DNA from: Priapulus caudatus
Lineage: Eukaryota; Priapulida; Priapulimorpha; Priapulimorphida; Priapulidae
Length of the DNA stretch: 36,137 nt
Assembly (NCBI RefSeq): GCF_000485595.1
Contig: NW_014577706.1
Coordinates: forward strand, 23,885-60,021
Direction: 5' to 3'
Shown in pieces: positions 1 to 10,400 of this stretch. The stretch's first letter is position 1. Each line of letters begins with the position of its first letter. The position numbers and the translations under genes were made by a program. The notes under the pieces are model-generated. The model was given only the letters and a program-made list of their open reading frames with translations, was not told where the DNA came from and ran no database searches.

Positions 1-2560
1 ACGTCCCGGGACGAGCGTGTCACACGGACGTTTTTCGGTACGAAAACGACTCGGGTCGTTTCGACCCGAGGCGTTTCGCACCACTCCAGAGTGGGTGCGA
101 AAACGACCGAGTCGAAAACGACTCGAGTCCTGAGTTCATTTTTGCTCCGTGTGAACGCAGGCGACTCGAGTTGGAATTAGTACGTCACAACACGAAACAC
201 CAATGGCCAATGTGTAAAAAAAACAATGTATAACCAAGGGCTCCATCTAATACAATTGTTTTTACATGCATTTTGTTAGTCAAACTTCTGACCACCCTAA
301 CGGGCTTGCCTATATATAGTCACGAATAACAACAGTTTCGATCTAACATTTCAGTATTTTTATAAATATACTAGTATAAATATTTAAATGGCCAACAAAG
401 AGCAGAACTATGGTATACACGAGAGAAACGTCGCGCTTTGGAGATCTGGAAAACTGTTTTATTCAGGCAAACAACTAACGGGACATCGAGAAATCGAGTA
501 GTCTACCAAGACATCGTAGAAAAACTTGCACATTGCGAGGATCATAAAAACTATTCTGCAAGTGATGTAATCGCCTCAAGGAGATTAAGAAAAGTACAAG
601 AAAGTTGTTGATAACAACAACAGATCGGGAAGAGCGCGCACAACGTGCAGCTACTTTAATGATCTGGAGAAGTATTCAGGAAGGCGTCCTTGCATGAACC
701 ACCAGCGTTGCTGGAATCGTCATCGGCTGAGGCAGTAGTGGAGGATGACCAATCCAATGAGGCAGGAAGAGGATTTAATGGATAGTAAGTACACGATTGT
801 AGTTACACAATAGATCAATTTGAATAAACTGTCGGGCAACAAGAACCAATGTTACTTTGTTCCGAATTTTGTTTTACTTATCCAAATTTACTTGCAATCT
901 TGAGCGTCAAGGCACATTTTTAGTTCAGTGCATATCATATTACAGTATTACATGTAAAATCGTAAATTTTACAGCTTTGTTCTCAACTCCACGAACGAGT
1001 TTTGCTGTCGCTCTCTTCATACCAGTGGTGCACACCCCTACACGCCCCCACAGCCGACTGACACAATCGGTGCCTCCCCCTCCCACGTACTAATTTAACC
1101 AGCAGGGCACGATGGTGTACAGCACAGACTACGGGCGTTTCGCGGATGTTGGCATTTAACACAACTAGCAATTTTTGATCATGCGTTTGAAGCAACGACA
1201 TATGGTAGTAACTTAGTAGGCGCTAATACTCGGGTTTTCCCCATTTGCCAGAACAAAATAGGCGTCCAATGTGCTAAATTATTTTCTGCCTTGCCAGAAT
1301 AATGTCAGAAGTATTTGTTACAGACTTTTTTTAGTATAAGTGATGACTCAAAAATGAAAGTTACTGTATTTTGTGTTTTGTCATTGTAGTTAATAAGTGA
1401 TCGGTGGGAAACTGCAGCTGATTGGCGAATTAGTGTCTCCGTCATATGTATATGCAACACAACACGGTGGGTGTTCAGGTAGGTCTTTCTTTGAAGTATC
1501 GCCGCTAAATTTAAAGAATTGAGTAGATAGACATATGATTAGACTAATTTAAGTCTGCAGTCATAATCATCAGCCCGAATAAAACTAAAAGAGACCAAAA
1601 TGTTTCAGCATACAGTTCCTACAGCCAGCAGCACCTAATCCAATGAAAAAGGAATAAATCTGCCAGAAATAAGGAAGAAGTGTTCGCACTAGCACCCAAA
1701 GGTAGATGATTTATTATCTATGTTACTCCATTTCTTGGTCAATGATGCCAGAATCTTTGAGTGCTGTTGCACAACACAATTGTAACAGCCATTCATTATC
1801 AATTACCATATATCTCAGCCGCAATATAGCACTATATTATATCATTTAAGAATCAATATATGAATAATACTTCATTATATATATTAAATAACTATATATT
1901 TATATAATATATATTTTATTTATATATATATTATTTATATTACTTTTATAATAATTTACATTATTGAAAGAGTCTGGTTGCCCGACACAAATTTTAACTC
2001 GACCATATATCATATCAACTCAATATGCATATATATCATCAATTAATCATTATTAAGAAATATTAATTAATATTTAAAACATACAGGATTTACATTTAAT
2101 TTTATTAGTAATTTAATAATTTTATAATATTAAATTGCTCTCACGTTATTTTTAGCGAGAAGGGGAGCAGGAAAAAGGAACAGAAACAGAAAAGCAGAGC
2201 GATGTGTTTTTGGAGTCTATGTCTAGACTATTGAAAGAGTCTGATGAGCCAGTTTGGAGATGCGGACATGAGCAGTCGCGCCGCATTGAAAGACAGGAGA
2301 GAGAAGAAAATCGACAAAAGAAGTAGACAGGAGAGAAGAAGAGAAAGAAGGAATGCAAGCAATCATGAATTTCGTATGTTTGCATCAGTTTAGACTGAAA
2401 CTTTACGATTCAATACAGCATTCTGAACAGACAGGCCACACGCTATTATGTCGTTCACAGCAGGAGATGAATTTATCCTATCTATAACTATAAAGTACCA
2501 CTAGTAATACCCGATGTTGTCTCTGTCGTTCGTATCGACAAAGCTTAGCATAGCAAATTT
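1..2560 (+). repeat. Right half of a two-gene repeat unit, copy A
   Basis: This stretch aligns by eye from end to end with about 10,208-12,795, and part of it (about 640-1,715) aligns in reverse with 6,035-7,092. It starts with a CG-rich palindromic segment (for example CTCGGGTCG-TTT-CGACCCGAG at 50-70), continues with a multi-exon Myb/SANT-like gene, and ends near the sequence GACAAAGCTTAGCATAGCAA at about 2,536. The window opens almost exactly where the left half of the unit would be expected. The two full copies differ by frequent single-base insertions and deletions outside homopolymers, so reading frames are broken in both. I did not compute an identity. Confidence 0.85.
388..2392 (+). 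pseudogene. Myb/SANT-like DNA-binding protein with coiled-coil tail, copy A (frame broken)
   Basis: Comparing the three copies gives a four-exon gene. Exon 1 starts at ATG 388 and ends before GTAAGT at 785. It codes a helix-rich N-terminus with blocks such as WETDFIQ, SVYQDIVEKL and RRLKKLRKEYKKVVDNN, typical of the trihelix Myb/SANT-like domains (Myb_DNA-bind_4 type) of PIF/Harbinger second proteins and their relatives. Exons 2 and 3 lie near 1,390-1,480 and 1,600-1,705 and are better preserved in the inverted copy. Exon 4 starts after TTTTTAG at 2,155 and codes a leucine-rich then Arg/Glu-rich coiled coil (FLESMSRLLKESDEP, then RRIERQERE), ending about 2,392. In this copy the frame shifts several times; sequencing error is as likely as decay. 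It could be the accessory protein of a DNA transposon or a member of a host gene family; no DDE transposase was recognised beside it. Confidence 0.6.
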
Positions 2561-4314
2561 GTGCATGCAGTAAAACTCGGTGCGTCTGTGTATTGTGTTG
2601 TTAGTGCGAACGTTTCGGAGGGGCCAGCAATTTTCGGGTGTGTTGCGTGTATGCTTGCCGATTTGTTGTGTGTCGTCACAATAGTGTGTCTGTAGTGAGC
2701 GTCCCAGAGTGTCTGACATTATGCAAGTTTTACTGTATTTACAAGCGAGTCGGGATGTTCTCAAAAATAGACTCTTAAAGCCATCAAACCGACACAAACA
2801 GCCACGACGATGTGTAGCCTGGAGGCGTCGTTCAGATTGATTTCTCTGTTGCATCACATTCTCCAGCTTCATTGAATGAAAAGTATCACCGTTGAGATAA
2901 CGACACGATCTCGCGGAATGGTTCACAGCATATTGATGCGTAGTGACTAAGCACGAGATGTTTGCCCAATTCAATCGCGGGACGTGATTAATGACGCAAA
3001 TGCAGAGTCTTAGACCGGTTATTTCAGTAGAATTCCCATCGTCCTTCTGAGTCGCCCAAAAGCATTTTCGACTACTACCCGCGAGGTGCGAGCGGACTCA
3101 GGCGCATAGACTTTGAGAACAGTGGATTTCTCGGGGGAGTATTAGAGAGTGGGAGTAGGAGACGGGAGGAGCGAGGGTAGAGAGGAGAAGTAGGGAGAGC
3201 GAGGATGGACGGTTAGTTTTCCTGCATAACAGGATACGGCCTTCAATAAGCCAATAGGTAGCGAGGATCAGGAGTAAGCAGGGGATCTCGCAGAATTTAA
3301 TGGCGAGGCGATAGCAACATATCCATTAAGTAATGTTGATGTTTCGAAGTAAATTCGTGGTCAACAAGGAGTAGCCCTGTTCTTGACTTTGCGGGAGGAG
3401 TAGGAAGATAGATGATGTTTCCTAGTATTCTCAGGACGGGCAGTGAAAATTGAACACTGCCAGGGCCACCCAACATTTAACCGTGCAGTAAACATGTAGA
3501 TCAGGTTCGGGGCGAGGACAACTTGCTTGGATGTTCAAATCGTGTGCCAACCTTTTCGTGTCAAAATAGATCATTCGGAATTGTTCGAGGAATTGGAGGG
3601 TAGAGCCAGTGTCAGAGTGACAAGAAATTAGTTAGGGAGCGTATATGCGAGAGCCGATGCACAGCGCTTGCAAGTGAAAGTAGAGGTCAAGGTAAGAGTA
3701 AAAACTTTTATTTAACGACAAGTATAAAAACATGGCTATAAGGGGTCAAGGCAGACTCGAATAAATTGGCGCGGTCGCGAGAGTATCTTTCCACGAGATT
3801 AGGGCGGACCTGACGGGTCAAGGGAGGATACGAAGCAACAGTCAGAGGACGAGGCGAGTTAGTGAAGATCGATATGTAAGAATAAATACACAATTTTGTT
3901 GAAATACTTTGACTAAAATTGTACGGGGTAAGTAGAGCACAATGGCCCTATTGACTAGGCGCAGATTTTCTTTAGACGTACTTTTAAAAGAAGCAAATGG
4001 GTGGGGGGCATCTCGAAACGGCGGAGTAAATTGATTCCATTCAGATTGGCCGCGCGCACCGAAACATTTTCGTAGCATTTTAGTGCGTGCACGGGCGGAT
4101 GACAAACGCGCTTCATCTGCACACACACTACGCGTCCGTCTAGAGCTCACTTATGTTTAAAAGTACAAAAAAACCGTCAAGATAGGGCACGGGTGCCGGC
4201 TGACGTAAAAATTTTGTAAGTTAAAAGCAGAACAGATGGGTAACTAAAAACGTTGGCGAAACTAGTATAAAACCTAGCTGCGACCAAAGAACCTACCAAT
4301 CCATCTCTACCACG
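2561..4314. other. Stretch without a recognisable gene, between repeat copies
   Basis: This segment has no counterpart elsewhere in the window that I could see. It contains a purine-rich part (about 3,125-3,210, GGGAGTAGGAG-like). Short open frames on the minus strand (2,501-2,974 and 3,842-4,150) resemble no family I recognise. It lies inside the block with suspected long-read errors, so a real gene could be hidden by frameshifts. Confidence 0.5.
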
Positions 4315-4409
4315 CTAGCCATTTGACACGGGTCGTTTTCGACCCGAGTTCCTTCGCTCCGTGTGAACGCGGCTATTGAACACTACTTTGATTAGATACA
4401 TTTATGGAT

Positions 4410-5844
4410 ATAAGAGAAATTCTGATTTTATATCTTTGCCATGATCAGTTTTCTATTCAAAAGATGGTACGTAGCAGCGTGAACAAACGGCATTTGCATA
4501 GTGTATAATTTTCTAGATGTAATAATCTATAATATAGATTATTACACCTAGAAAATTATGGTTTTCTGCTGTTTATACTTATCTTTGCGTTTGGATTGTG
4601 TTGCAGATTGGATGAAGACATTAATTCAATTCTTGACGCACCAGATGATAAACAGGTATAAACAAATAAAATACTAACTTTATAGTATTATATGTAGATC
4701 ATTTGTATTTTGTCTATTTATTGGCTAAATAAGGTGTAAGTGATAATTTGTCATTTTCAAGATATCTGATTAATTAATAAGATGTTATCAAAGCCAGATT
4801 CCCAGCTGTTTGCATGATCAACGTTCAAAGACGGCTATACACAATGATATCCAATGACTGGGTTTATTTATGGAGCCATCTATGGATTTTGTACAGACCT
4901 TACAATTCTGGCAATATCTATGTTGCATGAGTTTGCTCATACCTGTATTAGTTTGGTCGAAACTGAATCACAGCCTTGCAAAATTAACATGCAGTTAAAA
5001 ATGCAAAACTTTTACGTTACGGCACTGCTAGAAATAAGTCCAGATCCATAGTCTGTGTGGAATGTACAATAATAATTTATGGATGTTGTCGTGGAGGTAT
5101 ATCTTAAATAATTAATCACTGATTAACGATTGAACATAATGATTGTGCTGGCAAAACGTACAGCATTAGGAAGGAACTGGCAATCAATACATTACTGGTT
5201 CAATTCTAATATACTCTCAAATACTGAGATAAAAATAGTCCAGGTAGGACAATTTTTAATAGGATACTGAAAAATGTTTTGTCACGCTTGCCATTATTCA
5301 TCTTCTCTGTGATTACTCATTGAGAAACTTGAGTCATTAATGAGTTTTGATAGTCGTCCATTTTCGGTTGTGGGCTGTTTCCAATTCTTTAGAAAACTAA
5401 ATTATTGATTATGTCTACCATGGTTATAGCCATACTATGGTCTTGCTTGATTATGTTAACTTACTCCATGAAGTAGCTATGTGTGGCTATGAATAATTTA
5501 TTTTTATTATTTCTGTTTTAGTGATGGAAATACAATGACTATAACTAGAATAATCAGTGGTTCAATTTGATATCGCATTCAATCTCAGTAGTAATAAAAA
5601 AAGTTAATTGTAAGTGTAACTCTTGTGGCATTTGCACACTGTCTAGTTATGGTCATATACAGCAACACACACAAGAACAAAATGGCTAATGGCTATATTT
5701 ACTAGAATTCCTACATAACTTGTGCAATATTATAGCTAATTATTCACACACAGTATTATTTAAGAGATTAATATATCTGCAACTATTTCAGGATTGGCAA
5801 GATAGAAGCGACAATGTATCACACGTGAGATGCCTATCATCATG
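4410..5844 (+). pseudogene. Death-domain-like multi-exon gene, copy in the inverted repeat arm
   Basis: Recognisable exons: a possible first exon near 4,402 (MDIREILI...); about 4,613-4,657, reading LDEDINSILDAPDDKQ between TTGCAG and GTATAA; 5,142-5,243, reading LAKRTALGRNWQSI, then FNSNILSNTEIKIVQ, with donor GTAGGA; and 5,792-5,844, after TATTTCAG, reading DWQDRSDNV with donor GTATGT. The pattern (alanine-leucine helix, LGRNWQSIA, an I/E-rich helix, then W..RS.NVT) is that of a Death domain, the protein-interaction fold of apoptosis and innate immune adaptors. One Death-domain helix is not accounted for and may sit in an unseen exon. The second copy (8,610-9,355, minus) supports the exon borders. 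Frames are not continuous, probably from sequence error. An unrelated helical protein is possible. Confidence 0.45.
4505..4559. repeat. Long hairpin (26-nt arms, 3-nt loop)
   Basis: ATAATTTTCTAGATGTAATA at 4,505 continues to 4,530 and is matched by its reverse complement at 4,534-4,559 with a single mismatch. A degenerate version lies at about 9,957-10,018 in the other arm. It falls in the presumed first intron of the Death-domain-like gene. Confidence 0.85.
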
Positions 5845-6034
5845 GTATGTCAGTATATTCAATATATATGCCAATAAATCCTGTTAGAGTGGACTAGTGT
5901 GTAAGCATGTTGCATATGCGGTTGATGATATTTCATTCCAGTGCAGGTACTATTATTACCTCGTCTGACATAGCTGGCTAATGACGGCACTGCCATACAG
6001 TGCAGGTACTATTATTACCTCGTCTGACATAGCA

Positions 6035-7092
6035 GTTATAAGATAATAAATATCTACCTTTGGTGCTAGTGACACTTCTTCCTTTTTCTGCAGTTATTTC
6101 TTTTTCATTGGATTTAGGGGTGCTGCTGGCTGTAGGTAACTGTATGCCTGAAACATTTATTGTCTCCTTTAGTTTTATTGCTGATGATTATGACTGCATA
6201 CTTAAAATTATATAATCATATCTACTACTCAATTCTTTAAATTTACGGGATACTTCAAAGAAAGACTCACCTGAACAACCTGGTGTTGGTTCTGAATAAT
6301 ATGACGGGGACACTAGTTCGCCATCAGCTGCAGTTTCCACATCACTATTAACTACAATGACAAAACACAAAATACATAACTTTCATTTTTGAGTCATCGA
6401 CATTACTAAAAAAAGTCTGTGACAAAACGTCTACATATTCTGAAGGAGAAAATAATTTTACACATTTGGACGCCTATTTTGTTCTGGGCAAAATGGGGAA
6501 AACCCCAGTATTAGGCCTACTAGTTACTACCATAGTCGTTGGCTCAAACCATGATCAAAAATTTCTAGTTGTGTAAAATTCCTAACATCCGAAACGCCCG
6601 TGTCTGTGGCTGTACACATCGTGCCTGCTGGATTAAAGTACGTGGGAGGGGGAGTGCACCGATTGTGTCAGTCGCGTGGGGGCGTGTAGGGGTGTGCACC
6701 ACTGGTATGAGAGAGCGACAGCAAAACTCGTTCGTGGAGTTGAGAAAAAAGCTGTAAAATTACGATTTTACATGTAAATACTGTAATATGATATGCACTG
6801 AACTAAAAATGTGCCTTGACGGCTCTAGATTGCAAGTAAATTTTGGATAAGTAAAACCAAAATTCGGACAAGTAAAAATTGGTTCTTGTTGCCCGACAGT
6901 TTATTCAAATTGATCTATTGTGTAACTACAATACGTGTACTTACTATCCATTAAATCCTCTTCCTGCTCATTGGATTGGTCATCCTCCACTACTGCCTCA
7001 GCCGATGACGATTCCAGCAACGCTGGTGGGTTCATGCAAGGACGCCTTCCCAATACTTCGTCCAGATCATTAAAGTAGCTGCACGTTATGCG
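6035..7092 (-). pseudogene. Myb/SANT-like gene fragment, inverted, better-preserved copy
   Basis: This is the reverse complement of about 640-1,715. On the minus strand it holds the 3' part of exon 1 (7,092 down to 6,945, then GTAAGT). Exon 2 (6,351 to 6,271, after TTGTAG and before GTGAGT) reads VNSDVETAADGELVSP... and ends in GCS. Exon 3 (6,147 to 6,058, after TTTCAG and before GTAGAT) reads IQLPTASSTPKSNEKEITAE. The exon 2-3 junction is phase 1 and in frame. The Myb domain start and the coiled-coil exon are missing, so this is a truncated copy. Homology to the other copies stops sharply at 7,092, inside exon 1. Confidence 0.6.
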
Positions 7093-8340
7093 CGAGGTTT
7101 CCCAAACGGGGCGTGCGCGCCCTGTTTGTGCAACGTAGGGAGAACCCTGATACATGCACCATAGCTGCCATGTGTTTTGCCGACATATCCGGTGGCGTCA
7201 CGCATTCGCACGCCACAATATTTCAAATGGTACACCCAGTAGTGCTGACTTGTGAGGAATAAAGCTATTAAAGGCATAAATACGTACATGGTGTAAAGTT
7301 GTGGAAAGTGTTCAAAAACATAGATGTCCATGTAGATAACTATGTGTTAAAAAGCCCGATCATTTTGCATTGTCTGAGCCATTTTTCGTGGAACCAATCA
7401 GGACCAAATGCAGTAGCGAAATCGAGCTGACAATGTTCTATAGCCCTGCGGCAGTTAATGAACGCGGGCTATAGTACTAGAGCTACGGCCCTCACCGGTT
7501 CAAGGATAGAAAACATGGGTACCATTGAAACCCATTGGGGCCATTTCGCTTACTCCCAATTCCTCTACGCTCAAAATCTACCCCATTCCCATTTCGTCTA
7601 CGATCAGTTTGTTCACTAAATACCGGTAATCATTTATAAATAATAAAATGTGGTTTTGATTGGCATACTCATAAGAGTCCTACAGGAACTAAAACATAGC
7701 TGTCATAGGTACAAATAATGAGAACACAACTTGACAAAAATGGAGACACAAAATTGGAACATACAATGGGAGTACAAACTACAGTCAATGTCAATGGGAG
7801 TATCCGAGTAGGTAAAATGGGAATATTGCCGATTCTGAGAGTTGCCTAGAACGCAAATGGGACTCGGGAGTAGGCGAAATGGGAATATTGCCGATTCTGA
7901 GAGTAGACGAAATGGGACTCGGGAGAAGGCGAAATGGGAATATTGCCGATTCTGAGAGTAGACGAAATGGGACTCGGGAGAAGGCGAAATGGGAATATTG
8001 CCGATTCTGAGAGTAGATGAAATGGGAGTAGGCCAACTGGGATACATGTTACCGTGCTGAGTAAACTTACATCTGTTTACAACAATAGGAATACCTAGTA
8101 AATAAAGATATATAAATAAAGTGGAAGCAAATTACTTGCATTGTTGTGTAAAAATGAGGATTTTTTTTTTTTTTTATCTATTTCGGTGACGTAATCCACT
8201 TTAGATTCACTAATAAATATATTATATTAAATAATAATAGTAATAATGGATCATGGATCCATTATAATAGTGAGTATGTGGATTCATAATGTCATTTAGG
8301 TTCGGGTTAGGGGTTAAGGATTATAATCATAAATCATATG
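7093..8340. other. Spacer of the inverted repeat, no gene seen
   Basis: Between the truncated Myb-like copy and the right arm lies sequence unique in this window. It includes a 55-bp minisatellite (7,803-8,040), a T-run at 8,161-8,175 and a BamHI-type palindrome near 8,255. An open frame on minus (7,086-7,331) has no recognisable domain. Confidence 0.5.
7803..8040. repeat. 55-bp minisatellite, about four copies
   Basis: The unit runs GAAATGGGAATATTGCCGAT..., then TCTGAGAGTAGACGAAATGG..., then GACTCGGGAGAAGGC. Starts at 7,876, 7,931 and 7,986 give an exact 55-bp period; a divergent copy precedes at about 7,816. Each unit contains GAAATGGGA twice, so the array probably grew from a half-unit. 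An inverted relative (CCCATTTCGTCTAC) lies at about 7,588-7,601. Confidence 0.9.
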
Positions 8341-10207
8341 CATAAGTTGGGAACACTCCTTATGGCGCGTTTAGCCGTATGAGCATGGCTGTCATTAGCA
8401 GCTTCAATGATGCTCAAGACGAGTAATAATAGTACCCAGATGCACTGATATTGGCACGTAGGCGTCATTAGGGCCGTAATGTAGACGAGGTAATAATTGA
8501 GTACCTGCACTGGAAATGAAACTCAACGCGCATATAGTAACATGCTTACACCTAGTCGCATCTAGAACAGGATTTTATTGGGCATATTAATTGAATATAC
8601 TGCACATACCATGATGATAGCATCTCACGTGTGATACTTGTCGGTTCTATCTTGCAATCTGAAATAGTTTGCAGATGATATTAATTGCTTATAATGATAC
8701 TGGTGGTGTGACTAATTGTATAATTGGCAGCAAAGTTATGTAGGATTTACTAGTAAATATACGCCATAGGCCATTTTTGTTCTTGTGTGTGTTGCTGGTA
8801 TATGACCATAACTGACAGTGTGCAAATGCGCAAAGAGTTACACGTTACAATTAACTTTTTTTATTACTACTGAGATTGAATGCGATATCAAATTGAACCA
8901 CTGGTTCTTCTAGTTTAGTCATGTAGTATTTCCATCACTAAAACAATAATAATTAAAAATAAATATCAATAGCACACATAGCTACGTTCATGGAGTAAGG
9001 TTAACATAATGAACGCAAGACATAGTATGGCTATAACCATGGTAGACATTACATCAATAATTTAGTTTTTCTTAAAGACATTGGAGAACAGCCACAACCG
9101 AAAATGGACGACTATCAGAACTCTTAATGCCTCAAGTTTCTCATGAGTAATCACAGAGAAGATGAATAATGGCAAAGCGTGACAAAACTTTATTCATGTA
9201 ATCGGTATAAAAATATGTCCCTACCTGACTGTTTTTATCTCCATGTATTTGAGAGTGTATGTAGAATTGAACCAGTAATGCTATTGATTGCCAGTTCCTT
9301 CCTAATGGCTGTACGTTTTGGGCCAGCACAGTCATTATGTTCTCGTTAATCATGCATTAAGTTAATTTAGATATACTCCACGACAACATTTCCATAAATA
9401 TTATTATTGTAGCATTCCACACAGACTATGGATATGGACTTATTTGTAGCAGTGGCCGTAACGTAAAAGTTTTGCCATTTTTAACTCGCATGTTAATTTT
9501 GCAAGGCTGTATTCCAGTTTCGACCAAACTAATGACAGGTTATGAGCAAAGCTCATGCACATAGATATTGGCAGAATTGTAAACGGTCTGTAAGCAAAAT
9601 AGCCATAAGATGGCTCTATAAATAAACCCAGCTCATCTGGATCTCATTGATGTATAGGCCCGTCCTTTGAAACGTTGATCATCGCAAACAGCTGGGAATC
9701 TGGCTTTTGATAAGCATCTTATTAAATTAATCGATATTTGAAAATGACAAATTATCACTTATGCAGGAGCGACGGACTTTTATAGCCAATAAATAAGAAA
9801 AAATACGAAATGATCTACATTATAAGTACTAATAAGTTAGTATTTTATTAATGTTATACCTGTTTATCAATCCTGGTGCGTCAGATTGAATATAATGTCT
9901 TCATCCAATCTGACAAACGAGCAATCCAAACGGCAAGATAAAGTATAGAAAGCAAAAACATAATTTTTCTAGGTGCTAAATATCCTATATTATAGATCTA
10001 TTACCTAGAAAATTATAACACATGCAATGCCGCTTTGGTTCACACGATGGGCTACGTAACATACTTTTTGAATAGAATAAACTGATCATGAAAGATATAA
10101 ACATCAGAATTTCTCTTATATCCAATAAATTATACTAATCAAAGTATGTTCATAGCGCGTTCAACGGAGAGAAGGAACTCGGGTCGAAAAGACCCAGTGG
10201 TCAAATG
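8341..10207 (-). repeat. Left half of the two-gene repeat unit, right arm
   Basis: This is the inverted counterpart of 4,315-6,035, directly joined to the right half that begins at about 10,208. It carries the same Death-domain-like exons on the minus strand and the same terminal sequence (GACCC...TGGTCAAATG, noisy). The direct join shows that the left and right halves form one unit in this copy. Confidence 0.85.
8610..10110 (-). pseudogene. Death-domain-like gene, second copy
   Basis: Minus-strand exons parallel to the copy at 4,410-5,844. The Death-like core exon lies at about 9,355-9,225 (open frame containing INENIMTVLAQN and LGRNWQSIALL, donor GTAGGG). The following short exon lies at 8,658-8,610 (donor GTATGT), reading DRTD and then TREMLSS with small shifts. 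Compared with the other copy each frame is broken at different positions, which suggests sequencing error on top of any true decay. Its 5' end points towards the CG-rich segment shared with the Myb-like gene, so the two genes are divergent. Confidence 0.4.
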
Positions 10208-10400
10208 CGTCCGCGGGACGAGCGTGTCACCACGGACGTTTATCTTAGGTACGAAACGGACTCGGGATCGTTTGCGACCCGGGAGTCGTTTTCGCACACC
10301 ACTCCAGAGTGGTGCACGAAAACGATCGAGTCCGAAACGACTCGATAGCGCTGAGTTTCATTTTTGCCGTGTGAACGCAAGCGACTCGAGTTGAATTAGT
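10140..10400. promoter_or_regulatory. CG-rich palindromic segment between divergent genes
   Basis: This segment separates the 5' ends of the leftward Death-domain-like gene and the rightward Myb-like gene. It is rich in short motifs and their inverses, such as CTCGGGTCG / CGACCCGAG, GTGTGAACGC / GCGTTCAAC and ACCACTCCAGAGTGGT. The same segment occurs at 1-180 (right part) and 4,315-4,375 (left part, inverted). Its position suggests a bidirectional promoter; the alternative is a transposon end region. No TATA box stands out within it, although TATATATAG occurs further downstream at about 10,541. Confidence 0.4.

Larger units (their letters stand above)
4315..6035 (+). repeat. Left half of the two-gene repeat unit, inverted copy
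   Basis: This segment is the reverse complement of about 8,340-10,207. The alignment begins at CATTTGACACGGGTCG (4,315) and runs through a strong hairpin (4,505-4,559), Death-domain-like exons (5,142-5,243 and 5,792-5,844) and a duplicated 35-base sequence (GTGCAGGTACTATTATTACC at 5,941 and again at 6,000). Together with 8,340-10,207 it forms an inverted repeat with arms of about 1.7 kb and a spacer of about 2.3 kb. Confidence 0.85.

Noticed and set aside
2501-2974. 157-residue minus-strand open frame as a transposase
   Set aside because: No DDE or other motif found, it overlaps the end of the repeat unit, and it lies in error-prone sequence.
4608-4657. LDEDINSILDAPDDKQ as the missing N-terminal exon of CFAP418
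   Set aside because: The acidic sequence is superficially like the CFAP418 N-terminus, but it ends in phase 0 while the next CFAP418 exon needs phase 2, and it recurs in the inverted copy with Death-like exons.
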